A DNA stretch of 44,537 bases. It comes from Bacteroidota bacterium. GTDB lineage: Bacteria; Bacteroidota; Bacteroidia; Chitinophagales; Chitinophagaceae. The translations under genes and the position numbers were made by a program. This document shows, piece after piece, positions 32,281 through 39,328 of the stretch; the first letter of the stretch is position 1, and each line of letters opens with the position of its first letter. The stretch covers positions 1-44,537 of the forward strand of contig JAEZLJ010000057.1 in assembly GCA_023415275.1 (NCBI GenBank). Reading direction: 5' to 3'. The notes under the pieces were generated by a model. That model was not told the origin of the DNA, made no database searches, and was given only the letters and a program-made list of their open reading frames with translations.

Positions 32281-33921
32281 TTAGCCGTTCATTGAGGCAA
32301 GAAATTCCTCATTGCTCTTGGTTCCACGCATACGCTTCAATAGCTCTGACATAGCCTCTTCTGTATTCATATCATTCAGGTAAACCCTCAAAAGATTCAT
32401 TCTTTGCAATACATCCCTTTCCAATAACAAGTCATCACGACGTGTAGAGGAAGATACCAAGTCAATGGCAGGGAATATACGCCTGTTGGCCAGTCGGCGG
32501 TCAAGCTGCAATTCCATGTTACCAGTTCCTTTAAATTCTTCAAAGATCACCTCGTCCATCTTAGAACCAGTATCAATCAGGGCTGTGGCCAGGATGGTCA
32601 GGGAGCCACCGTTCTCTATTTTACGGGCAGCACCAAAGAATTGCTTGGGCTTTTGCATGGCATTGGCTTCCACACCTCCTGATAACACTTTACCAGAGGC
32701 AGGAGCTACGGTGTTGTGGGCACGTGCCAGGCGGGTAATGGAATCCAGGAGGATCACTACATCGTGGCCGCACTCAACCAGGCGTTTTGCCTTTTGAAGC
32801 GCAACTGTGGAAACCTTTACATGTTTTTCAGCAGGCTCATCAAAAGTAGAGGCAATAACCTCAGCTTTTACACTGCGTTCCATGTCAGTTACCTCTTCCG
32901 GACGCTCATCTACCAGCACTACCATCAGGTAACACTCAGGGTGGTTAGCTGCAATGGCATTGGCCACGGCCTTAAGCAACATGGTTTTACCGGTCTTTGG
33001 CTGCGCCACTATCAGTCCACGCTGGCCTTTACCTATAGGTGTGAACAGGTCCATGATCCTGGTAGAATAATCATTAGGATTAGTGAACAGGTTCAGTTTT
33101 TCGTGGGGGAACAATGGTGTCAGGTAATCAAATGGCACACGGTCGCGTACTTCTTCAGGGCTTTTGCCATTGATGGTCTCTACCTTCAGCAGGGCAAAAT
33201 ATTTTTCGCCTTCTTTTGGAGGACGTACAGATCCGTAAACAGTATCACCCGTTTTTAATCCAAATAATTTTATCTGGGACGGAGATACATAAATATCATC
33301 AGGAGAGGAAAGATAGTTGTAATCAGAAGACCTTAAGAAGCCATATCCATCAGGCATCATTTCCAGCACACCTTCTGCCATGATGATACCATCAAATTCA
33401 ATATTGAAGGTTTGCTCGCGGCGGGGAGGAAAGAATTTGTTGATCTGTGGAGTAATGGTCTTTTCAGGAGCCAACTCTAATGGAGTCTCTTCTGAGGTAT
33501 TATCTTCCTGTTCTTCTTCTTCGTTAATTTCTGCAACCGGTGCGGACTCGATGGGCATTTCCAGCTGTGGCTGTTCGTCGGTTCTTTTGCGGATAGGCTT
33601 TTTAGCCATTTCCTTTTTGGCAGGGGCTGCAGCCTTCTTGGCGTGCTTTTTAGCTGCTTCTGGTTCAGCCTCCTGAATATCTTCCACAATGGCTTCTTCT
33701 GTGGAATTGGCGGTAGAAGCCTTTACGATCCTTTTACGCTTGGGTTTTTCTGTAGATTCCGCACCTGTCTTTTTTTGACTGCTCATAACTGCCTGTTTAT
33801 CTAGGATTTTATAAATGAGCCCTTGCTTATCGAGCTTCTTGGGATTATCAATTTTTAATTCTTCTGCAATGTCCAGCAGTTCTGGAACAAGCATATCGTT
33901 CAACTGCAATATATCGTACAT
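32281..33921 (-). CDS. rho: Transcription termination factor Rho
   Basis: A ring-shaped RNA helicase that ends untranslated transcripts. The 546 residues are longer than E. coli Rho (419). The N-terminal helical domain (LQLNDMLVPELLDIAEELKI) is followed by a disordered insertion at about residues 46-170, rich in Lys/Ala and then in Glu/Pro. The RNA-binding cold-shock-like domain contains EGVLEMMPDGYGFLRSSD and SPSQIKLFGLKTGD. The ATPase core has Walker A QPKTGKT (about 307-313), VLVDERPEEVTDM and VILLDSITRLARAHN. Long insertions of this kind are typical in Bacteroidota, and that of Bacteroides has been linked to phase separation. Single gene with a 420-bp upstream gap. Confidence 0.97.
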   Translation of the reverse strand: MYDILQLNDMLVPELLDIAEELKIDNPKKLDKQGLIYKILDKQAVMSSQKKTGAESTEKPKRKRIVKASTANSTEEAIVEDIQEAEPEAAKKHAKKAAAPAKKEMAKKPIRKRTDEQPQLEMPIESAPVAEINEEEEQEDNTSEETPLELAPEKTITPQINKFFPPRREQTFNIEFDGIIMAEGVLEMMPDGYGFLRSSDYNYLSSPDDIYVSPSQIKLFGLKTGDTVYGSVRPPKEGEKYFALLKVETINGKSPEEVRDRVPFDYLTPLFPHEKLNLFTNPNDYSTRIMDLFTPIGKGQRGLIVAQPKTGKTMLLKAVANAIAANHPECYLMVVLVDERPEEVTDMERSVKAEVIASTFDEPAEKHVKVSTVALQKAKRLVECGHDVVILLDSITRLARAHNTVAPASGKVLSGGVEANAMQKPKQFFGAARKIENGGSLTILATALIDTGSKMDEVIFEEFKGTGNMELQLDRRLANRRIFPAIDLVSSSTRRDDLLLERDVLQRMNLLRVYLNDMNTEEAMSELLKRMRGTKSNEEFLASMNG

Positions 33922-34343
33922 AGAAACTGTAGTTTTTGATACTAATCAGGATAAAACCAGTCTGTTTTCTAAAATGATTTGATTAAGAATGAAGTTTGTA
34001 AGTGGTGTTGCGAGTAATATAGGAATGAGCTCTCAACTGTTTCCGCTGCAATTATACGGCGAAAAAGGAAAAATCAAAAATTTTTATTACCCTGCAATAT
34101 AGACAAATTATCTCCTTTTGGCCACTCAATGCGCCTAGCCATCTTGTTAAAATATCTATGTTGCCAGCCTTTACAATACATAGTGTAAAGCTTTATATGG
34201 AAAGGTTTAGCAGCTCTCATTGACCCAGGATGCCCGGGCAAGGTAACCCGCAGATGTTAGCAGGAAATGAATACAGCCAATGATTCAACAATTATCTTTG
34301 CGGCCTTCGGTGCACACCTGTTGCAGCGGTCAAATTTGAAATT
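33922..34343. other. Divergent rho-asnS intergenic region
   Basis: 422 bp without a gene. It holds an inverted repeat CTTTACA/TGTAAAG (34169-34175, 34184-34190), a 10-bp palindrome TGCCCGGGCA (34231-34240) and the asnS -7 box at 34293-34300. I see no RNA gene and no T-box-like leader. Confidence 0.5.
34293..34300 (+). promoter_or_regulatory. -7 box for asnS
   Basis: TATCTTTG is an exact TAnnTTTG match, 43 bp upstream of the ATG at 34344. No TTTG at the expected -33 position. Confidence 0.5.
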
Positions 34344-35780
34344 ATGTTTAATAAGAGAACCAAGATAAAAGAGTTGCTTACCTGGGAACCCCAGGGACAA
34401 ACGGTTACAGTTATGGGCTGGGTGCGTACGTTCAGGAACAACCAGTTCGTGGCCCTTAACGATGGATCCACTAATGCCAACCTGCAGGTGGTCATAGAAT
34501 TGGGCAAGCTGGATGAAGATCTTTTAAAAAAGATCACTACCAGTGCTTCCCTTAAAGTTACCGGTAAAGTAATCGAGTCATTGGGTAAAGGACAGAAGCT
34601 GGAAGTAAAAGCAGATGAAGTGGAAATATTGGGAGAAAGCGATCCGGAAAAATACCCGCTGCAACCCAAAAAACATAGCCTGGAATTTTTAAGAGAGATC
34701 GCGCACCTTAGGTTCCGCACCAACACATTTGGATCAGTGTTTCGCATCCGTCATTCGCTGGCCTTTGCTGTGCACCAGTTCTTTAATGATAAAGGATTTG
34801 TTTACCTGCATACGCCTATCATCACAGCTAGTGATGCAGAGGGTGCTGGCGAGATGTTCCGTGTCTCAACACTTCCTTTTGACAATCCACCAAGGAAAGA
34901 AGATGGAAGTATTGACTTCTCAGAAGATTTTTTTGGCAGGGCCACCAACCTCACGGTGAGTGGACAACTGGAAGGCGAATTAGGGGCTACTGCCTTTGGT
35001 GATATTTACACTTTTGGTCCCACTTTCAGGGCCGAAAACTCCAATACGGCCAGGCATCTTGCCGAATTCTGGATGATAGAACCCGAGATGGCCTTCTACG
35101 ACCTGGAAGATAATGCCAACCTTGCTGAAGAATTTATCCAATACATCATTCGCTATGTAATGGAAAAGAATGCGGATGACCTGGAATTCCTGCGTCAGCG
35201 CTTGCTGGATGAGGAAAAACAAAAACCACAGAACGAACGCAGTGAGCTGGACCTGATACAAAAACTGCAGTTTGTAATAGAGAATAAATTTGAACGAATC
35301 ACCTATACAGAAGCTATAGATATACTGTTGCAATCCCCTGCCTACAAGAAGAAAAAGTTTCAATACGATGTCAAGTGGGGCATAGATATGCAGAGTGAAC
35401 ATGAGCGCTACCTGGTAGAGAAACACTTTAAGAAGCCTGTGATCGTGACCAACTACCCCAAAGACATCAAGGCATTTTATATGCGGCAGAATGATGATGG
35501 TAAAACAGTAGCTGCTATGGACATCCTGGCACCGGGCATTGGTGAGATAGTAGGTGGATCACAAAGAGAAGAACGCATGGATAAGCTAATGCAGCGCATG
35601 GAAGAAATGCATGTACCTGCAGAAGAATTGTGGTGGTACCTCGACACGCGCAGGTATGGTACCGTGCCACATGCAGGCTTTGGACTTGGCTTTGAGCGCA
35701 TGGTGCAGTTTGTTACCGGCATGGGTAATATTCGCGATGTCATCGCCTTCCCGCGCACGCCCAAGAACGCTGAATTCTAA
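34344..35780 (+). CDS. asnS: Asparaginyl-tRNA synthetase
   Basis: A class IIb synthetase that charges tRNA-Asn, 478 residues (E. coli 466). The N-terminal OB-fold anticodon-binding domain starts with TVTVMGWVRTFRNNQFVALNDGS. The class II catalytic core follows: motif 1 region FRTNTFGSVFRIRHSLAFAV, the transfer-site segment FGPTFRAENSNTARHLAEFWMIEPEMAF (motif 2) and GFGLGFERMVQFVTG (motif 3). A TFRAENSNT loop fits Asn over Asp specificity. It is monocistronic with its own -7 box. The gene ends against a convergent universal stress protein gene with a shared hairpin. Confidence 0.97.
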   Translation: MFNKRTKIKELLTWEPQGQTVTVMGWVRTFRNNQFVALNDGSTNANLQVVIELGKLDEDLLKKITTSASLKVTGKVIESLGKGQKLEVKADEVEILGESDPEKYPLQPKKHSLEFLREIAHLRFRTNTFGSVFRIRHSLAFAVHQFFNDKGFVYLHTPIITASDAEGAGEMFRVSTLPFDNPPRKEDGSIDFSEDFFGRATNLTVSGQLEGELGATAFGDIYTFGPTFRAENSNTARHLAEFWMIEPEMAFYDLEDNANLAEEFIQYIIRYVMEKNADDLEFLRQRLLDEEKQKPQNERSELDLIQKLQFVIENKFERITYTEAIDILLQSPAYKKKKFQYDVKWGIDMQSEHERYLVEKHFKKPVIVTNYPKDIKAFYMRQNDDGKTVAAMDILAPGIGEIVGGSQREERMDKLMQRMEEMHVPAEELWWYLDTRRYGTVPHAGFGLGFERMVQFVTGMGNIRDVIAFPRTPKNAEF

Positions 35781-35787
35781 AGGATCT

Positions 35788-35830
35788 CATCATGGCTCGA
35801 AGTCCCTAATGTTCCGGGAAAGCCATGATG
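35788..35830. terminator. Hairpin shared by asnS and the universal stress protein gene
   Basis: CATCATGGCT (35788-35797) and AGCCATGATG (35821-35830) are perfect inverted 10-bp arms. The right arm is the last codons of the minus-strand gene. There is no T-run, so termination strength is uncertain. Confidence 0.4.
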
Positions 35831-36600
35831 GGAATATTTACCTTTTGCAATACTTCCGAAGTATGCGTGCGGTAAAATAATCGCTCTATGATGTTGTGCT
35901 TATGAGGTAATACCATCAGCATATCTATATGGTGGGCATGAATATATTTTTCTATGCCGCTTACAAATTCCTCATTCCGAATGGTCTGATGCAATGGGCT
36001 AAGCTCTGGCAAAAGCTCTTTGATGCCCGGCGTTTCCTTACCCGAAACCTGCACATGTATCACATGCAGGCGTGCATTGACCAGTTGAACAAATTCCCTG
36101 ATCTTTTGCTCCAGGCCATTAAGCCCTGAACCATCATAGGCCAGTGCAATATTGGAAATAGGTGTATTGGTCTCTTTGTCGGGAACAGCTATCAGGGGAC
36201 AATGGGCATGTTTGATCAGGGATAATGTAGTGCTGCCAAACAATATTCTTTCCATACCTGTGGCTCCATGCTTTCCAACCACCAGGGTGAGCGGCTTGAT
36301 CTCTTTACAAAGGCTATTGACCTCGTCCGCAATATTCCCAAGCCTTCCTTCATACCTGACATCGACTTCGGGAAAGCTTTTCAACAAGAGCTCTTTAGAT
36401 TTCTCCAATCCTTTTTCTGCTGCGTTCTTCATTTCTTCCACCGATACCAATAGCACCGGCACATCGCTCATGCTGACAGGTATCTGGTACACATGCACCA
36501 GGTGAATACTGGCTTTTATAATGGAAGCCAGGTTGGCCGCATAGAGCATGGCATTATCAGCGGCGGGCGAAAAATCGGTAGGAACAAGTATCGTTTTCAT
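35806..36600 (-). CDS. Universal stress protein with two USP domains
   Basis: 264 residues with two UspA-like domains. The first (about 1-145) starts ILVPTDFSPAADNAMLYAANLA and ends with the ATP-binding motif GKHGATGMERILFGSTTLSLI (G-x2-G-x9-G-S/T). The second (about 150-264) starts ISNIALAYDGSGL but ends in VLPHKHNIIERLFYRTHTSEVLQ, without that glycine motif, so it probably does not bind ATP. Such tandem proteins form pseudo-dimers within one chain. The role, under starvation or stress, is inferred from the family. Single gene. Confidence 0.92.
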   Translation of the reverse strand: MKTILVPTDFSPAADNAMLYAANLASIIKASIHLVHVYQIPVSMSDVPVLLVSVEEMKNAAEKGLEKSKELLLKSFPEVDVRYEGRLGNIADEVNSLCKEIKPLTLVVGKHGATGMERILFGSTTLSLIKHAHCPLIAVPDKETNTPISNIALAYDGSGLNGLEQKIREFVQLVNARLHVIHVQVSGKETPGIKELLPELSPLHQTIRNEEFVSGIEKYIHAHHIDMLMVLPHKHNIIERLFYRTHTSEVLQKVNIPIMAFPEH

Positions 36601-36748
36601 CTCTCTTCATTTATTGTAATGTACCAGGTAACTATCTTATCTCAGGATCTTCACTACTGACAAATTACAAAGAATTGATGGTATTAGGGGGGCATCTATA
36701 TGGAATACACTCCTGATTTTCATCATAGTGGTATCAAAACCACACTAT

Positions 36749-37267
36749 ATGAACGTAATAGAATCCACAAGGCCAGGTAAAAAACCCCAACGGTTATGCG
36801 CACCCCACATTGACATGACGCCCATGGTGGACCTGGGGTTCCTGCTGATCACCTTCTTTATTTTTACCACCAGCATGGCAGAGAGTAAAGCCACCTCGCT
36901 TTTTATGCCTGCAGAAGGAGACCCTACTCCTGTGCCTGCATCTCATGCTTTCACAATGATCCTTTCAGATCAAAACACGATCTATTATTACCAGGGCGAC
37001 TGGGAAACAGCGCTGAAGAATAACCGAATTGGTAAAACGGGTTATGGGGCTGTGCACAGCATCAGGCAGCAAATACAAAACTGCCAGCAAAGTATGGGCA
37101 ATAAAAGGGACAAGCTGATGTTGCTCATCAAACCATTAGCAGGGGCTTCCTATCAAAATGTGATAGACGCACTTGACGAGGCACTAATCAATAATGTGCA
37201 ACGGTACGCTATAACTGACGCCAATGCGGCGGAAAAACTGTATATTCAAAACAGGATACATCCCTGA
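36749..37267 (+). CDS. ExbD/TolR family biopolymer transport protein
   Basis: 172 residues from the ATG at 36749; a GTG at 36728 would add 7 residues and is less likely. The N-terminal cytosolic segment leads into one membrane helix with the family signature HIDMTPMVDLGFLLITFFIF, where the aspartate in MVD is the proton-conducting residue. A periplasmic domain with ANAAEKLYIQNR at its end follows. ExbD works with ExbB (or TolQ) to couple proton flow to TonB or Tol motion. No exbB/tolQ or tonB gene is next to it, so it is an orphan copy that must borrow a partner. Confidence 0.88.
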   Translation: MNVIESTRPGKKPQRLCAPHIDMTPMVDLGFLLITFFIFTTSMAESKATSLFMPAEGDPTPVPASHAFTMILSDQNTIYYYQGDWETALKNNRIGKTGYGAVHSIRQQIQNCQQSMGNKRDKLMLLIKPLAGASYQNVIDALDEALINNVQRYAITDANAAEKLYIQNRIHP

Positions 37268-37300
37268 TCCGGCATTTGGTGGTGCGATGCAGGCAATTAA

Positions 37301-37331
37301 TTTGATGTGTGCTCCACTGTCATTAATTTTG
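37301..37331 (+). promoter_or_regulatory. Complete Bacteroidota promoter of the dioxygenase gene
   Basis: TTTG at 37301-37304 and TAATTTTG at 37324-37331 are spaced by 19 bp. Both boxes match the consensus exactly. The ATG at 37354 lies 22 bp downstream. Confidence 0.8.
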
Positions 37332-37353
37332 ATGCCCCATAAAACTTTTTAGT

Positions 37354-38298
37354 ATGAATATTCCCGTAGTAGATCTTTCTGATTTCTTAAGTGGAGATAA
37401 GGACCGTAAGGAAAAATTCGTGAAAGAATTAGGTAAGGCCTATGAAGAGGTAGGCTTCGTGGCTGTGAAGAATCACGGCATTCCTGACGACCTGATTGCA
37501 GACCTTTATAAAAATGTACAGCAGTTCTTCAAATTGCCCACTGATACCAAAGAAAAATATGAAAGGAAAGAACTAGCCGGACAGCGGGGCTATACTTCTT
37601 TTGGAAGGGAGCATGCTAAAGGTTTCGACGCTCCAGACCTGAAAGAATTCTTCCAGTATGGGCAAACAGTAGAAGATGGTGAGGCTGTAAAAGAAAATTA
37701 TCCAGAAAACGTGACCGTGGAAGAAGTGCCTGCGTTTACGCCTACATTATATAAGGCCTACCGCAATTTTGAAAAATCCGGAAAGGCTTTGTTGCAAGCT
37801 ATAGCTATATACCTTGGCCTTGATGAACATTATTTTGACGAATACGTTCATAATGGGAATTCTATTTTAAGGGCTATACATTATCCCCCGATCAATAGTG
37901 AACCAAAATCTGCTATCAGGGCAGAGCAGCATGAAGACATCAATCTGATTACCTTACTGGTAGGTGCATCAGCAGACGGTCTGCAAATTTTGACCCGTCA
38001 AAATGAATGGGTAGGGGTCACTTCCCTGCCAGAGCAAATAGTGGTGAATGTGGGTGATATGCTTCAACGGCTTACCAATAATAAGTTGCGCTCCACCACG
38101 CACCGGGTGGTAAATCCTCCCAGGGAGCTTTGGGGTACATCAAGATTTTCTATTCCTTTCTTCCTGCATCCTAAAAGCGAAATGAGCCTGGCCGGACTTG
38201 ATAGTTGTATAGATGCATCTCACCCCAAGGCTTATGAAGACATCACCGCAGGAGAATATCTGGATGAAAGATTAAGGGAAATTGGTTTGAAGAAATAA
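37354..38298 (+). CDS. 2-oxoglutarate/Fe(II)-dependent dioxygenase (isopenicillin N synthase-like)
   Basis: 314 residues, as usual for the family. It starts IPVVDLSDFLSGD, has the N-terminal DIOX_N pattern (FVAVKNHGIPDDLIADLY) and the C-terminal double-stranded beta-helix. Iron ligands are His and Asp in EQHEDINLITLL and His in STTHRVVNP; Arg in SRFSIPFF (RxS) should bind the 2-oxoglutarate carboxylate. These enzymes oxidise small molecules such as hormones, amino acids and antibiotics; bacterial relatives of unknown substrate are common. It is a single gene with its own promoter and terminator. Confidence 0.9.
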   Translation: MNIPVVDLSDFLSGDKDRKEKFVKELGKAYEEVGFVAVKNHGIPDDLIADLYKNVQQFFKLPTDTKEKYERKELAGQRGYTSFGREHAKGFDAPDLKEFFQYGQTVEDGEAVKENYPENVTVEEVPAFTPTLYKAYRNFEKSGKALLQAIAIYLGLDEHYFDEYVHNGNSILRAIHYPPINSEPKSAIRAEQHEDINLITLLVGASADGLQILTRQNEWVGVTSLPEQIVVNVGDMLQRLTNNKLRSTTHRVVNPPRELWGTSRFSIPFFLHPKSEMSLAGLDSCIDASHPKAYEDITAGEYLDERLREIGLKK

Positions 38299-38323
38299 AG
38301 GCATAGTCAAATAATATATTTAT

Positions 38324-38366
38324 AAAAAGAGGCCTGGTTCTTACAAAGAGATGGCCTCTTTTTTAA
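38324..38366 (+). terminator. Rho-independent terminator after the dioxygenase gene
   Basis: AAAAAGAGGCC (38324-38334) pairs with GGCCTCTTTTT (38353-38363), then T continues. The loop is 18 nt. Confidence 0.8.
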
Positions 38367-38483
38367 TGCCCTATTTTCAGCTCTATAGTAAGGATCTGAG
38401 AAAAAACTTCATTAGACCTTAGGTTATTTTACCCTCTTGCAAAGCCATGGGTGAGGCCATGGTGCGGTAATGTAATCATGATG

Positions 38484-38573
38484 TATCCCCGTTGAATCTC
38501 CGTATTAAACCCGTATTATCCCCGTATGCAAACAGGTAAACAGCGGGGAAACAACGGGGATATTGCGGGCATG
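38484..38573. repeat. 11-bp-period dyad array B
   Basis: Four gap-free 11-mers: TATCCCCGTTG (38484), AATCTCCGTAT (38495), TAAACCCGTAT (38506), TATCCCCGTAT (38517). After a dyad centre near 38528, the same unit recurs on the other strand with the same period: TTTACCTGTTT (degenerate), TTTCCCCGCTG, TATCCCCGTTG, CATGCCCGCAA. The unit at 38552-38562 is the exact reverse complement of the first unit. The region lies in a 660-bp gap (38299-38959) that also holds a terminator, a near-palindrome at about 38657-38694 and the padR operator. It is not CRISPR and not coding. Confidence 0.8.
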
Positions 38574-38792
38574 CTATGGTTATATAATACATTTCCTTGC
38601 TTCCAATGTTGCCGTTGCCATAGCTTAAGATGGGCGTAAGCATAATAAAGAAGATATAATCCATAGTTGCCATTCATGGACAATAATGGTTATGCTTTTC
38701 CTTTCCATTCATCCTCTAATTTTTCCAGTCCTACTTTTTTTACTATTGAGCTAGATATGCAAACGGTTGATTATCAATGAAAATATCACTTG

Positions 38793-38804
38793 TATAGTTC
38801 TATA
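38793..38804. promoter_or_regulatory. Secondary operator-like palindrome upstream of padR
   Basis: TATAG-TT-CTATA is a perfect 5-bp-arm palindrome. It resembles the half-site of the main palindrome at 38831-38853 (ACTATAG/CTATG type) and lies 26 bp upstream of it. Confidence 0.4.
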
Positions 38805-38830
38805 GCGTTGACAATTACCATAAAAAATAT

Positions 38831-38872
38831 GGTACTATAGTTTGCATAGTACCAAAGAACACCATATCTTTG
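38831..38872 (+). promoter_or_regulatory. padR promoter with overlapping palindromic operator
   Basis: GGTACTAT (38831-38838) and ATAGTACC (38846-38853) are perfect 8-bp arms around a 7-nt centre. The -33 box TTTG (38841-38844) lies exactly in this centre. TATCTTTG at 38865-38872 is an exact -7 box, 20 bp later. A regulator bound to the palindrome would block the promoter. PadR proteins typically repress their own operon at such sites, so self-repression is inferred. Confidence 0.75.
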
Positions 38873-38959
38873 AGTTGTCAATCAAATTCAACATATATCC
38901 GCTGAACCTACTGCCCCTGGATAAACCAGGGGTAGAGGCAAGGCAAAAAGAGAGGAAAC

Positions 38960-39328
38960 ATGAATATTGAAAATACACAAAGCCAGATGCGGAAAGGAAT
39001 TCTGGAGTTCTGTATTCTATCCATCATTCGCCGGGGTGAGGCCTACCCCAGTGATATTGTGGAAGAGATGAAGGCGGCTAACCTCCATATACTGGAGGGT
39101 ACGCTCTATCCATTACTAACCCGCTTAAAGAATGCCGAGATGCTTACCTACCGTTGGGTAGAAAGTAATTCCGGCCCTCCCAGGAAATACTTCCTGCTGA
39201 CTGAAAAAGGTGAGGCTTTTTACAAAGAACTGGAGCAGACCTGGCAGGAATTATCAAATGGAGTAAATGCACTCGCCAACAAAAAAGACAGCAATTCAGA
39301 AAACTTCAACCAAAGCTTTATACAATGA
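38960..39328 (+). CDS. PadR family transcriptional regulator
   Basis: 122 residues. It is a winged-helix repressor of the short PadR class: MRKGILEFCILSIIRRGEAYPSDIVEEM is the first helix and turn, LEGTLYPLLTRLKNAEML the recognition helix, and the wing reads YRWVESNSGPPRKYFLLTEKG. The C-terminal helix should dimerise. Its last 4 bp overlap the start of the PspC-domain gene (ATGA), so the two are one operon. The palindrome at 38831-38853 over its own promoter is the likely binding site. The inducer is unknown. Confidence 0.94.
   Translation: MNIENTQSQMRKGILEFCILSIIRRGEAYPSDIVEEMKAANLHILEGTLYPLLTRLKNAEMLTYRWVESNSGPPRKYFLLTEKGEAFYKELEQTWQELSNGVNALANKKDSNSENFNQSFIQ

Noticed and set aside
32716..33258. 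180-residue ORF on the plus strand inside rho
   Set aside because: It is antisense to the Rho ATPase and RNA-binding domains; no protein features.
38657..38694. 38-bp near-palindrome with CCAT/ATGG arms
   Set aside because: Several mismatches and a bulge; could be chance in AT-rich DNA, so not called as a feature.
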